A DNA stretch of 64,000 nt. Source: Corynebacterium frankenforstense DSM 45800 (GTDB taxonomy: Bacteria; Actinomycetota; Actinomycetes; Mycobacteriales; Mycobacteriaceae). A model generated the notes under the pieces. That model saw only the letters and a list, made by a program, of their open reading frames with translations. It was not told the DNA's origin and did no database searches. The stretch is taken from positions 2,480,001 to 2,544,000 of the forward strand of contig NZ_CP009247.1 of assembly GCF_001941485.1 (NCBI RefSeq), written 5' to 3'. Below, one piece after another: positions 9,950-18,746 of the stretch; position 1 is the first letter of the stretch, and the number at the start of each line of letters is the position of its first letter. The position numbers and the translations under genes are program-made.

Positions 9950-10986
9950 TTCGTCTCCTCCTCGTCGGTGGCCTCGGTGTCGGCGACAGCCCCGGTGGCC
10001 TGGGTGGTCGCTCCGCCGGCGGCGGTGTCGGTGACCGGCTCACCGGCGCGCAGCGCGTCGACCCAGCGGGTGGCCGCGGCGATGCGCCCCAGGTCGGGCC
10101 CGCCGGCGGCCGCCTCCCGCTCCGGGTCGGTGCGGTCGGGCCAGGAGCCCAGGAAGGCGATGTGCTCGGCGCGCAGCCACAGGGCGCGCAGGGCCTCGCC
10201 CACCGGGGCGTCGTCGATGTGGCCGGCCATGTCGGCGTAGAAGACGTAGGTGCCCATCAGCTCGCGGGTCGGCCGCGAGGCGATGCGGGTCAGGTTCACG
10301 CCGCGCTGAGCGAACTCGCCGAGCGCGCCGACGAGCGTGCCCGGCGTGTTGGGCAGGCGGAAGGCGACCGAGGTGCGGTCGCGCCCGGTGCGGGCCGGCG
10401 GGCGACCGGGCGGGCCGACGAGCACGAAGCGGGTGCTCGCACCCTCGACGTCGGCGATGCCGTCGGCCAGCCGGTCCAGGCCGAACAGCTCGGCGGCGCG
10501 GCCGGGCGCCGCGGCGGCGTCGACCTCCCCCTCGGCGACCATGCGCGCGGCCGCCCCGTTGGAGGAGGCGGGCACGAACTCCACGCCCGGCGCGTGGGCG
10601 GCCAGCCAGCCGCGCACCTGCTGGTAGCCGACGGGGTGGCTGGCCAGGCGGCGCACGTCGGCCAGCGCGGTGCCGGCCCGGGCCATGACGGTGAAGGCGA
10701 TGTCGAGGTCGAGCTCGTCGTATATCTGGACCTCGCCGGCGGCCAGGGCGTCGAAGGCCTGGGTGACCGGCCCGTCGACGGAGTTCTCGATGGCGATGAC
10801 GCCGAAGGCGGCGCGCCCGGCGCGCACGGCGTCGAGGACCTCGGTCGGCGAGCCCAGCGGCAGGGTCTCGGGGGCGGGGTCCGCGGCCCCGGCGGCGCCG
10901 GGGAAGGCGCCGCGGGCGGCGAACTTCAGCACGGCGGCCTCGGTGAACGTGCCGGCCGGGCCGAGGTAGGCGACGGTGGACTGCAT
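9946..10986 (-). CDS. pheA: Prephenate dehydratase
   Basis: This 346-aa enzyme converts prephenate to phenylpyruvate in phenylalanine synthesis. The catalytic domain starts VAYLGPAGTFTEAAV and includes VIAIENSVDGPV, ASHPVGYQQVR and STRFVLVG with its key Thr. A C-terminal regulatory ACT domain follows (about residues 200-290), with GTLVGALGEFA and ASRPTRELMGTY for Phe feedback. The tail beyond about 310 is Ala/Thr/Glu-rich. The ATG at 10986 is chosen over 10998 because TATGCT (10994-10999, minus) lies exactly 7 nt before it, implying a leaderless mRNA. The protein is monofunctional, with no chorismate mutase domain. Confidence 0.95.
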   Translation of the reverse strand: MQSTVAYLGPAGTFTEAAVLKFAARGAFPGAAGAADPAPETLPLGSPTEVLDAVRAGRAAFGVIAIENSVDGPVTQAFDALAAGEVQIYDELDLDIAFTVMARAGTALADVRRLASHPVGYQQVRGWLAAHAPGVEFVPASSNGAAARMVAEGEVDAAAAPGRAAELFGLDRLADGIADVEGASTRFVLVGPPGRPPARTGRDRTSVAFRLPNTPGTLVGALGEFAQRGVNLTRIASRPTRELMGTYVFYADMAGHIDDAPVGEALRALWLRAEHIAFLGSWPDRTDPEREAAAGGPDLGRIAAATRWVDALRAGEPVTDTAAGGATTQATGAVADTEATDEEETK

Positions 10987-11192
10987 GGCCGCCAGCATAT
11001 CGCCCGGGGCGCCGCCCGCCGGGTGCTCTCCCCCACCCCGCACACCCGCCCTCCGTCGCCCGCCACACCCACCCGTGGCGCCCGCCGCCGCGCGTCGGCG
11101 CCCATCCCCCAAGGAGCCTGCACGCCGCGCGGAACCGCGGGATCGCCCGTAGCCTGGAGCCGGACGCCGTGACGCGTCCACGAGGAGGACAC

Positions 11193-11435
11193 GTGCAACC
11201 CGATGCCGAGGTGGAACCGGACTTCTACTGGGACGTCGGCGACCTCTCCTGCGGCCAACTGCTGGTCAAACTCAAGCTCGCCTTCCGCGACGAGTTCGCC
11301 CCCGGTGAGGTGCTGCACCTGACCGCCACCGGCGAGGGCATCTTCATCGACGTGACCGCCTGGTGCGGATTGACGGGGAACACGCTGGTGTACTCCGACC
11401 CGCCGACCTTCATCATCCGGAAGAAAGAGGACTAA
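11193..11435 (+). CDS. TusA-like sulfur-carrier protein
   Basis: This 80-aa protein has the fold pattern of TusA/SirA: a DVGDLSCGQLLVKLKLAF segment in place of the canonical GLxCPxPxxxxKK, then the strand GEVLHLTATGEGIFIDVTAWC. The carrier Cys (about residue 18) is followed by Gly instead of the usual Pro. The start GTG at 11193 has a strong AGGAGG (11183-11188) 4 nt upstream. It leads a three-gene plus-strand unit with a DsrE-like protein and a TusA::MetE fusion. It is probably a cytoplasmic persulfide carrier, but its partner specificity is unknown. Confidence 0.78.
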   Translation: MQPDAEVEPDFYWDVGDLSCGQLLVKLKLAFRDEFAPGEVLHLTATGEGIFIDVTAWCGLTGNTLVYSDPPTFIIRKKED

Positions 11436-11438
11436 ACC

Positions 11439-11807
11439 ATGACCGCCACCGGCAAGTTCTGCGTCTCGATCACCCACGCCAAGAACGACACCGACAAGGC
11501 CACCGTCGGCTTCGTCGTCGCCAACGCCGCCGTCGGCTCCGACCAGGACACGATGGTCTTCCTGTCCACCGAGGGCGCCCGCCTGGCCGTCGCCGGCTAC
11601 GCCGACGACATCCACGAGGAGGGCTTCGCCCCGATCAAGGAGCTCATCGACAACTTCGTCGCCGCGGGCGGCAAGCTCTACGTCTGCGCGCCCTGCATCA
11701 AGAAGCGCGGCTTCACCCAGGACGACCTGATCGAGGGCGCCACCGTGGTCGGCGGCGCCAAGCTGGTCGAGTTCCTGGCCGACGGCACCCCGTCGGTCAG
11801 CTACTAG
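11439..11807 (+). CDS. DsrE-family sulfur relay protein
   Basis: This 122-aa protein of the DsrE/DsrF/TusD superfamily starts MTATGKFCVSITHAKND and contains GSDQDTMVFLSTEGARLA and the double-Cys motif LYVCAPCIKKRGF (CxxC, about residues 85-88). In characterised systems DsrE-type proteins trade persulfide sulfur with TusA. The gene begins 3 bp after the TusA-like stop and ends 17 bp before the TusA::MetE gene, so the three are one operon. Redox or sulfur-transfer function is inferred from family and context. Confidence 0.82.
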   Translation: MTATGKFCVSITHAKNDTDKATVGFVVANAAVGSDQDTMVFLSTEGARLAVAGYADDIHEEGFAPIKELIDNFVAAGGKLYVCAPCIKKRGFTQDDLIEGATVVGGAKLVEFLADGTPSVSY

Positions 11808-11824
11808 TCCGCGGGCGGCGCGCC

Positions 11825-13468
11825 ATGGCCGAGTCCGTCCACCCCTACACCCCCGACGCCGGGTTCAACGGCGGCGACCTCGACTGCGGCAACGGGCTGC
11901 TGCTGATGATCCGGCAGCACATCGACCCGCTGGCGCCCGGTCAGCTGCTCGAGATCGTCTCCTACGAGTCCACCGTCGAGGTCGACCTGCCCTCCTGGTG
12001 CAACCTGACCCGCAACGACCTGGTCAACGTCCACTCCGACGTCGACGCGGAGGGCCGTAAACGCTGGAGCTTCCTCGTCTGCAAGGGCGCGTTCACCCCG
12101 CCCGGGACCGACGACGCCGCGCCTGCCGCGGCGTCGGAGGGCGCCGCGGCGGCGCCCGCCGGTGCGGGCGCCGGGCTCCCGTTCCCGGACGCCACGGCCA
12201 CCGCGGGCGTCGGAAAGCGCAAGCGCAAGAAGGTGCAGATGGAGATTACCCAGCCGGTGGTCGAGCCCTTCATCCCGGAGCGGCTGCCCGAACCCGCGCC
12301 GGCGCCGGCCGTCGAGCCGTTGTCGGTGATCACCCAGGGTTCCTGGCCGCGGCCGCGGTGGCTGCTCTCCGCGCTGCACCAGCACCTGGAGGGCCGGCTG
12401 ACCGACGAGGAGTTCAACGAGACCGCCGACGACGCGGTGCGCCTGGCGCTCGCCGCGCAGGAGCGCGCGGGCGTGGACGTGGTCACCGACGGCGAGCAGC
12501 GCCGCGACAACTACTCCAGCTTCGTCGCCGGGCTGCTGCAGAACACGCAGCTGATCCCCGTGACCGACCTTTTGCCCTACGTCGACGACCCGGAGGAGTT
12601 CGGCCGGGAGCTGCGCGCGCTCGACGTGCCGGCCGACGAGGTGCGCCACCCGGCGGTCTTCGGGCCGCTGGGGCGCGACCGCCCGCTGGCCGCCCACGAG
12701 GTCGAGTTCGTCCAGTCGGTCACCGACACCCCCGTCAAGGCGTGCCTGCCGGGGCCGTACCTGCTCACGCGCACGATGTGGATGGAGTGCATCTCCGACC
12801 GCGCCTACGACGACCGCGAAGCCCTGGCCCGCGACGTGGTGCGCGTGCTGCGCGAGGAGATCGCGGCGCTGCTGGCCCGCGGCACCGCACTGGTGCAGCT
12901 CGACGAGCCGGTGCTCACCGAGGTGCTCTACGGCACCGCCGGCGGCGGCGGGCGGACCTTCATGTGCGGCGCGCTCGGCGAGCGCAAGGACTCCGTACCG
13001 GAGCTCGAGTTCGCCCGCGGGCTGCTGCGCGAGGCCACCGCCGGCTTCGACCCGAAGCGGCTGTCGCTGCACGTGTGCCGCGGCAACTGGACCCCGGACG
13101 AGTCGGCGGCGCTCTCGGGCGACTTCGCCCCGCTGGTGCCGCTGTTTTCCGAGGTCAACGTGGGTAACCTGATCCTCGAGCTGTGCACGCCGCGCGCCGG
13201 TGAGCTCAGCGCGCTGCGCGGCATCCGCGACGACCAGCGCGTCGGTGTCGGCGTGGTCAACCAGAAGGTGCCGGAGATCCCGGAGGTCGACGCGATCGTC
13301 TCCCGGGCGAAGGCCGCGATCGACGAGCTCGGCCGCGACCGGGTGCTGCTGACCACGGACTGCGGCTTCGCCACCTTCGCCGACAACCCGATCGTCAGCG
13401 CGAAGATCGCCGAGGGGCAGCTGGCCGCCATGGCCCGGGCCCGCGACATGCTGCGCGCGGGGAGCTGA
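11825..13468 (+). CDS. TusA-like domain fused to core cobalamin-independent methionine synthase (MetE C-terminal type)
   Basis: This 547-aa fusion has residues 1-85 as a second TusA-like domain (GDLDCGNGLLLMIRQHI, then VEVDLPSWCNLTRNDLV). Residues about 86-165 are an Ala/Pro linker with a KRKRKK patch. Residues about 165-547 are a single MetE C-terminal TIM barrel starting TQGSWPRPRWLL. All four expected zinc ligands are visible: His416 and Cys418 (LHVCRGNW), Glu443 (SEVNVGNL) and Cys513 (TTDCGFATF). The N-terminal MetE half that binds methyl-folate is absent, so it resembles core or archaeal-type enzymes. Likely chemistry is alkyl transfer to or from a thiol; the acceptor may be homocysteine or carrier-bound sulfur. 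The fusion ties sulfur delivery to that step. Confidence 0.8.
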   Translation: MAESVHPYTPDAGFNGGDLDCGNGLLLMIRQHIDPLAPGQLLEIVSYESTVEVDLPSWCNLTRNDLVNVHSDVDAEGRKRWSFLVCKGAFTPPGTDDAAPAAASEGAAAAPAGAGAGLPFPDATATAGVGKRKRKKVQMEITQPVVEPFIPERLPEPAPAPAVEPLSVITQGSWPRPRWLLSALHQHLEGRLTDEEFNETADDAVRLALAAQERAGVDVVTDGEQRRDNYSSFVAGLLQNTQLIPVTDLLPYVDDPEEFGRELRALDVPADEVRHPAVFGPLGRDRPLAAHEVEFVQSVTDTPVKACLPGPYLLTRTMWMECISDRAYDDREALARDVVRVLREEIAALLARGTALVQLDEPVLTEVLYGTAGGGGRTFMCGALGERKDSVPELEFARGLLREATAGFDPKRLSLHVCRGNWTPDESAALSGDFAPLVPLFSEVNVGNLILELCTPRAGELSALRGIRDDQRVGVGVVNQKVPEIPEVDAIVSRAKAAIDELGRDRVLLTTDCGFATFADNPIVSAKIAEGQLAAMARARDMLRAGS

Positions 13469-13548
13469 CCCGGAGCGGACCGGGTCCGCGCAGACCTGAC
13501 CCGGCGCGGGGCTGAGGCGGTCCGGGGCGGGCACCTATGCTTGCCCCC

Positions 13549-14832
13549 ATGACCGCCCGCCCCTCCGCCGACCCCGGCTTCCACGGCCTGTTCACCTCCG
13601 GGACCGCCGTGCCCGGGGACACCGGTGCCGCAGTACCCGGCGCCGACGCCGCGGCGGACGCGGAACGGGCGCTGCGCGGCGTCGACAATTTCTTCTCCGC
13701 GCTCGAGGGGGTCAGTCCCGCGGCGGCCGGGTTCACCCACCTGGACCCCGCGGCCGCCCGCGCCCAAGCCGAGTCCGCCCACGGCGACCTGGCCGGGCTG
13801 GTGGTGCCGGCCAAGGACCTCAACAACGTCGCGGGCATGCCCACCGGGCTGGGTTCGACGCTGCGCGTCCACCTCGCCGAGGCCGACGACCCGGTGGTGC
13901 GCATGCTGCGCGAGCGCGGCGCGGTGGTCCCGGGCAAGACGGCCACCTCCGAGCTGGGGCTGACCGCCTACTGCGAGCCCGTCGGCGGCGTCGCGCCGCA
14001 CAACCCGTGCCTGCCCGGCTGCACGCCCGGCGGTTCCTCGGGCGGCGCGGCGGTGGCCGTGGCCCGCGGGATCGTGGCGGCCGCCCAGGGTTCCGACGGC
14101 GGTGGCTCCCTGCGCGTGCCCGCCGCCGCCTGCGGGCTCGTCGGGTTCAAGCCCGCCCACGACCGCCGCGACGGCCTGGCCGCCACCGGTTTTCTCACCC
14201 GCGACCTCGCGCTGACCGCCCGGCTGCACGGCCTGGACCCCGAGGCCGGCCGGGTGCGCGTGGGGCTGCTGACCGAGCCGCTGTTCGCCCCGCGCGCGGA
14301 CGTGGACACCCGCTGGGAGCGCGGCGCGCGTCTGGCTGCCGAGCGCCTGGCCGACGCCGGCCACGAGGTCGTCGAGGTCTCCCGCCCCGAGGCCACCGAC
14401 GAGGTCTTCGACGTCTTCCGCGTGCTGCTGCTCTCCGGGGCCGCGCAGGCGACCGGCCCCGCCAGCCCCGTCGTCGCCGACCTGCGCCGCCGCGGCCTCG
14501 CGCTGACCGACGCGCAGGTCACCGGCGCGGTGGCCCGGCGCGCGCGCATCGCCGAGCTCTACCGGCACGCCTGGGGTGTCGACGCCCTGCTCACCCCGAC
14601 GCTGGCCTACGACCCGCCGGCGCTCGGCGCGTTCTCCCGCCTGGCGCCTGCCGACGACTTCGACGCCCAGACCGCCTGGACGCCGTGGGGCTCGCTGTTC
14701 AACCTCACCGGGGGCGCGGCCGTCTCCGTGCCCGTCGACGCCGCCCGCCCGCTGCCGGCTTCGGTGCAGATCGGTTCGTTCACGCTTTCCGACGCCGCGG
14801 TGCTCGCCCTCGCCGCGCAGGTGACGCCGTGA
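13549..14832 (+). CDS. Amidase signature (AS) family hydrolase
   Basis: This 427-aa AS-family enzyme should hydrolyse an amide bond. The Ser-cisSer-Lys triad is present: Lys in [10 protein letters not shown], Ser in [11 protein letters not shown], Ser in [12 protein letters not shown]. It is shorter than typical amidases (about 470) because the segment after [21 protein letters not shown] is contracted. The start at 13549 is chosen over ATG 13537 because TATGCT (13536-13541) lies 7 nt before it and would itself be the -10. The stop overlaps the CPBP gene (GTGA). It is not a GatA, since no gatC/gatB is nearby; the substrate is unknown. Confidence 0.86.
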   Translation: MTARPSADPGFHGLFTSGTAVPGDTGAAVPGADAAADAERALRGVDNFFSALEGVSPAAAGFTHLDPAAARAQAESAHGDLAGLVVPAKDLNNVAGMPTGLGSTLRVHLAEADDPVVRMLRERGAVVPGKTATSELGLTAYCEPVGGVAPHNPCLPGCTPGGSSGGAAVAVARGIVAAAQGSDGGGSLRVPAAACGLVGFKPAHDRRDGLAATGFLTRDLALTARLHGLDPEAGRVRVGLLTEPLFAPRADVDTRWERGARLAAERLADAGHEVVEVSRPEATDEVFDVFRVLLLSGAAQATGPASPVVADLRRRGLALTDAQVTGAVARRARIAELYRHAWGVDALLTPTLAYDPPALGAFSRLAPADDFDAQTAWTPWGSLFNLTGGAAVSVPVDAARPLPASVQIGSFTLSDAAVLALAAQVTP

Positions 14833-15761
14833 GCGCGGCGGACGGCGCGGTGGACAGCGCAGCGGGCGACGCAGCGCGCGGCGCGGTGAGCTCGCCCGTG
14901 GGCGCGGCGGGCTCCGCCGCCGGCGCCGTGCGGCGCCGGGTGCTCGTGCGCGAGCTGCTCATCGTGTTGACGGTGACCTTCGGCGCCTCGGCGGTGCGCG
15001 CGGTGCTGCGGCTGATCGACGCTCTGCTCAAGCCGGAGGCGCTCAACGAACAGTCGACCACGCTCTACTCCCCGCAGGCGCGGATCCCCTGGCTGGACCT
15101 GGGCCTGCAGCTGACCTCGGCCGCGGTGCTGCTGGCCTGGGGCGCGCTCGCGCTCTACCTGCTGGCCGTGGTGCCGGGCCCGGCGCGCGCGGACGGGGAG
15201 ACCGGTCCGCGGGGTCCCCGCAGCGGGTCGGCGGCCGCGGGACCGGGACCGGAGCGCGGCCCGGCGCGGCGCGGCTTCACCCGCGGCGACCTGCTGCACG
15301 GGGCGGGTCTGGCCGCGCTGATCGGCCTGCCGGGGCTGGTCCTCTACGTCACGGCGGTCCATCTGGGCCTGTCCAAGGTCGTCGTGCCCACCGCCATGAC
15401 CGTGCCGTGGCTGGAGGCCCCGGCGCTTCTGGTCTGGTCGGCGGCCAACGCCTTCGGCGAGGAGGCCGTGGTGGTCGTCTGGCTGGTCACGCGCCTGCGC
15501 CATCTGGGGCTGCGCCCCGGCGGGGCGATCGCGGCCTCGGCCGTGCTGCGCGGGCTCTACCACCTCTACCAGGGGGTTTCGGCGGGCTTCGGCAATCTCG
15601 TCATGGGCGTTCTCTTCGCCTGGTACTTCCACCGCACCGGCCGGTGGTGGCCGCTGGTCGTCGCGCACTTCCTCATCGACGCGGTGGCCTTCGTCGGCTA
15701 CGCACTGCTCGCCCGGGCCGGTTGGCTGTGCTTCCTGGGCGTTCCCCCGGGCGTCGGATAA
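14829..15761 (+). CDS. CPBP-family intramembrane metalloprotease homologue
   Basis: This 310-aa multi-pass membrane protein has hydrophobic segments near residues 38-60, 92-118, 156-180, 190-215 and 230-300. The CPBP/Abi motifs are recognisable: EE in [13 protein letters not shown], the [14 protein letters not shown] block with His, and VAHFLIDAV. Family members are thought to be type II CAAX prenyl endopeptidase relatives that process membrane peptides. The N-terminus is Ala/Gly-rich, and a charged loop lies at about 125-150. The GTG start overlaps the amidase stop. Confidence 0.82.
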   Translation: MSAADGAVDSAAGDAARGAVSSPVGAAGSAAGAVRRRVLVRELLIVLTVTFGASAVRAVLRLIDALLKPEALNEQSTTLYSPQARIPWLDLGLQLTSAAVLLAWGALALYLLAVVPGPARADGETGPRGPRSGSAAAGPGPERGPARRGFTRGDLLHGAGLAALIGLPGLVLYVTAVHLGLSKVVVPTAMTVPWLEAPALLVWSAANAFGEEAVVVVWLVTRLRHLGLRPGGAIAASAVLRGLYHLYQGVSAGFGNLVMGVLFAWYFHRTGRWWPLVVAHFLIDAVAFVGYALLARAGWLCFLGVPPGVG

Positions 15762-15808
15762 GAGCGGTTGTTCCGGTCCGCCCGGCCCCCGGGCGATATT
15801 GTGTCCCC

Positions 15809-17392
15809 ATGGATCAACGGCGTACAGGAGACTCCCCCTGGCGGCGCGGCGAGGAGCCGGGCCGCCACAGCGGGCGTCACCGCAGCAACAGCGACCCGGA
15901 CGCCGACCTGGGCGACGTCGTCTACGGCCAGGACGGGCGTGTGCTGCGCGACCGCTTCGGCCGCCCTGTGCGCCGCCGCCCCGCCGGCGAGCGCCGTGAC
16001 CGCGCCGACCGCCCGGACCGCTCCCGCGACACCCGCGAGGACCGCGAACGGGAGCTGCGCGAACGCGAGGCCCGGGCCCGCCGCGAGCAGCCCCGCGCCT
16101 TCGGCCGCCGCGACGACGTCAACCTGCGCAGCCGCGGCTACCGCCGCCCCGACGAGCGCGCCCCGCGCGACGGCCGGGGCGCACGCCCGGCGGCCGGCGC
16201 CGCGGGAGCGGCGCGAGCCGCGGGTGCCGCAGGTGTCGCAGGTGCCGCAGGTGCCGCAAGTGCCCGGCGCGACCCGGACCGGCCGCGCCAGTACATCCCC
16301 ACCCCCGAAGAGCAGGCCCGCCGCGAGCGCGAGGACCGCTACGCCCGGCGCCAGGCCGAGGCCTACCGCGAGCGGGAGCGCGCCGCCTACCGCGACACCG
16401 GACGCGGCCCCGACCGGCCGCGCCCCCGACGCCGACGTCCCGGATACGCAGACGCGCCACCCGCGCGGCGTCGTCAATTCCGGATGCCACGCATGCCGCG
16501 CGTCGGCTGCGGCGGCTGCCTGGGCCGCATCCTGGCGGTGGTGCTCGTCCTCGCGGTGCTCACCACGCTGTGGGCGGACACACGGCTCAACCGCGTCGAG
16601 GCCAAGCCCGAGCAGCGCGTGGCCAACACGGCGGGCACGAACTGGCTGCTCGTCGGCTCGGACTCGCGCCAGGGGCTCTCCGAGGAGGACATCGCGCGCC
16701 TCGGCACCGGCGGCGACATCGGCGTCGGGCGCACCGACACGGTGATGCTGCTGCACATCCCCACCACGGGCAAGGCGAAGCTGATCTCGCTGCCGCGCGA
16801 CTCGTACGTCTCCGTGCCCGGCTACGGGATGGACAAGCTCAACGCCTCGTTCACCTACGGCGGTCCGCAGCTGCTGACCGAGACCGTCGAGCAGGCCACG
16901 GGCCTGCGCATCGACCACTACGCGGAGATCGGCATGGGTGGCCTGGCCAACACCGTCGACGCCGTCGGCGGGGTGACGGTCTGCCCCGAGGAGCCGATCA
17001 GCGACCCGCTGGCCAACCTGGACATCGCCGCGGGCTGCCAGAAGGTCGACGGCGCCACCGCGCTCGGCTACGTGCGCACCCGCGCCACCGCCAACGGCGA
17101 CCTGGACCGCGTGGCCCGCCAGCGTGAGTTCTTCAGCGCGCTGCTGGACAAGGTCACCTCGCCGGCGACGCTGATCAACCCGCTGCGCTCGGTCCCGATG
17201 CTCAACCGCGTGACCGGCTCCTTCACCGTCGGCGAGGGCGACCACGTCTGGCACCTGGCGCGCGTGGCGCTGGCGATGCGCGGCGTGGAGACCGAGACCG
17301 TGCCCGTGGGCGGCTTCGCCGACTACGACGTGGGCAACGTGGTGCTCTGGGACGAGGCGGGCGCGAACGCGCTGTTCGACTCGATCCGGTAG
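15809..17392 (+). CDS. LytR-CpsA-Psr (LCP) family cell-wall glycopolymer ligase
   Basis: This 527-aa protein has a long cytoplasmic N-terminus (1-235) dominated by Arg, Asp, Glu and Pro with RE/RD repeats and an Ala/Gly tract. One membrane segment follows (about 240-260, ILAVVLVLAVLTTLW). The extracytoplasmic LCP domain (about 272-470) has NWLLVGSDSR, RTDTVMLLHI, SLPRDSYV, KLNASFTYGG, VDAVGGVTVC and GYVRTRATANGDLDRVARQ, with the conserved Arg and Asp residues. LCP enzymes attach arabinogalactan to peptidoglycan from lipid-linked precursors. TATTGT sits 6 nt before the ATG, suggesting a leaderless mRNA. The position matches an LCP gene downstream of pheA in C. glutamicum. Confidence 0.93.
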   Translation: MDQRRTGDSPWRRGEEPGRHSGRHRSNSDPDADLGDVVYGQDGRVLRDRFGRPVRRRPAGERRDRADRPDRSRDTREDRERELREREARARREQPRAFGRRDDVNLRSRGYRRPDERAPRDGRGARPAAGAAGAARAAGAAGVAGAAGAASARRDPDRPRQYIPTPEEQARREREDRYARRQAEAYRERERAAYRDTGRGPDRPRPRRRRPGYADAPPARRRQFRMPRMPRVGCGGCLGRILAVVLVLAVLTTLWADTRLNRVEAKPEQRVANTAGTNWLLVGSDSRQGLSEEDIARLGTGGDIGVGRTDTVMLLHIPTTGKAKLISLPRDSYVSVPGYGMDKLNASFTYGGPQLLTETVEQATGLRIDHYAEIGMGGLANTVDAVGGVTVCPEEPISDPLANLDIAAGCQKVDGATALGYVRTRATANGDLDRVARQREFFSALLDKVTSPATLINPLRSVPMLNRVTGSFTVGEGDHVWHLARVALAMRGVETETVPVGGFADYDVGNVVLWDEAGANALFDSIR

Positions 17393-17708
17393 GCAGGCGG
17401 CCGGTCGTCGGGCGGCCCGTGGATGGGCGGCCCGTGGATGGGCGGTCGGGGTCCGGGCGGGCGGAGTCCGGCCGGCGACTTCTATGGGGAGGGGCTCCGA
17501 GTCGGGAAAGACGACCACCTCGGGGATCGGACCGCACAGTTCGCCGGGTCCGAAGATTCACGGTTCCACTTCGCTGGAATATTCTCCTGACCGGTCTCCG
17601 CAAAGCAGATCGAGAGAAGTGTCCCAGGTTTCTGCCATATTTCACCCAGGAAAATGGTAGCGTTTGTCACAGGCTTCCTCAGTTGCCACCTCGGAAGGAC
17701 ACTCGGAC
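17393..17708. other. Intergenic region before the J-like membrane protein array
   Basis: This 316-bp gap contains two tandem copies of a 15-bp unit GGGCGGCCCGTGGAT (17410-17424, 17425-17439) just after the LCP stop. About 17570-17660 is AT-richer and carries a possible -10 TAGCGT near 17658-17663. The Shine-Dalgarno for the first array gene (GGAAGGACA) follows. No ORF with coding character and no RNA gene is seen. Confidence 0.45.
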
Positions 17709-18611
17709 ATGGCCCACTACGACCTCTACGCCGCTCTCAACCTGGACCGCCGAGATTCCTGCGAACAACTGGGCCAGGAGATCACCCGTCGGCTGCGGGC
17801 CGGGGAGACCGCGAGCCCAGGCGGTTCCGACGAGCTCCGCTCCGCACTCGCCGTCCTCGGCTCCCCCGGTCGCCGCGCGAAATACGACGCCGTGCTGGAC
17901 AACCCCACCGCAACCCCGCTGACCCACGCAGACGTCGCCGATCTGGCGGCCATGCCCGACCAACCTGGCCCACAGAGCGGACAATCTAACTCGCCAGCTG
18001 GACAGTTCGGCCCACAGCACCACCACCCCGCCCCTCAACACGGACGGTCTGATCAGGCCGACGCACCGGCCTCGGGAGAGGCCACAGAGCCAGCGGCTCA
18101 GGGCCCCGCGAATACCAGACTCATCCTTGCCGCGGTCGTCGCCGTCATCGTCGTCGCGTTCGCAGCCATCGCCGGCTTCTTCCTGCTCCGCGGAGGCTTC
18201 ACCGCGGAGGGGGCAGGCACCGCCACGACCTCGGAAAGCCCATCCGCCGACGGCTCAGACCCGCGTGCATTGCTAGAGGAGTACATGTCCCTCGACAACC
18301 GTGACGAGCGCGCCGACTGGATCAGGCGGCACACCGATTTCGACCTGCTACCCAATGCCGCACTCCAAGACGATTCAGGTCTTTCGGTGTCGCCCGAGAC
18401 GTGGGCCTCAATGCAGGCCGACTTCTACTCCGCGGACCTCGCCGACGGCGAGCTGACCGTCATCGAGGAAAATTACCTGTCCGAGGAGGACATCACCCCC
18501 GAAGAATTCGATGCTCACAGGAAAGAGTTAGGGCCCGGCATCACAGACGCCTACGAAGCCATATTCGACTCGGAAGCTGGCTACGGGGAGCGAACGGCAT
18601 CCTCTTCGTGA
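17709..18611 (+). CDS. J-like membrane protein, array copy 1 (3' end frameshifted)
   Basis: The 300-aa reading frame begins MAHYDLYAALNLDRRDSCEQ. Residues 1-80 resemble a DnaJ J-domain (DLYxxLxLxR..., LGSPGRRAKYDAVLD) but contain no HPD. A Pro/Gln/His-rich stretch follows, one membrane segment (about 137-160), a short Ser/Thr linker, and an extracytoplasmic domain starting SDPRALLEEYMSLDNRDERADW. Compared with the downstream copies the last about 30 residues are lost: after EAGYGE the frame reads RTASSS and stops. The missing sequence (GILFVKTGDSWHYFVY) is intact in another frame up to 18706. Function unknown. Confidence 0.75.
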   Translation: MAHYDLYAALNLDRRDSCEQLGQEITRRLRAGETASPGGSDELRSALAVLGSPGRRAKYDAVLDNPTATPLTHADVADLAAMPDQPGPQSGQSNSPAGQFGPQHHHPAPQHGRSDQADAPASGEATEPAAQGPANTRLILAAVVAVIVVAFAAIAGFFLLRGGFTAEGAGTATTSESPSADGSDPRALLEEYMSLDNRDERADWIRRHTDFDLLPNAALQDDSGLSVSPETWASMQADFYSADLADGELTVIEENYLSEEDITPEEFDAHRKELGPGITDAYEAIFDSEAGYGERTASSS

Positions 18612-18706
18612 AGACCGGCGACTCATGGCACTACTTCGTTTACTCCTTCAAGCGGCGCCCGTCCCTGGACGGATTATTGAACCTGGACTCTCATGAGGCC
18701 AGCTAG
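18585..18706 (+). pseudogene. Out-of-frame C-terminal end of array copy 1
   Basis: Restoring one base to the GGGG run at 18585-18588 joins copy 1 to a frame reading GANGILFVKTGDSWHYFVYSF and ending at 18704-18706. This matches the conserved final strands of the other copies (GVIFVKSGGSWHFLIYY in copy 3). It is either a real one-base deletion, a length-variable G run, or a sequencing error. Confidence 0.65.
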
Positions 18707-18746
18707 AGACGAAGCACCTGTCACCACCCAGGAAGGACACCCGGAC

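Noticed and set aside
11363..11824. A 5' extension of the TusA::MetE frame
   Set aside because: It overlaps the TusA-like and DsrE genes in another frame; the homologous N-terminus starts at MAESVHPYTP (11825).
13537..13548. Upstream ATG for the amidase
   Set aside because: That ATG falls inside TATGCT, which is the likely -10; the ATG at 13549 is 7 nt downstream and fits a leaderless start.
17400..17700. Possible RNA gene or remnant ORF in the gap before the array
   Set aside because: No tRNA cloverleaf, no conserved RNA fold that I can recognise, and codon pattern not coding-like.
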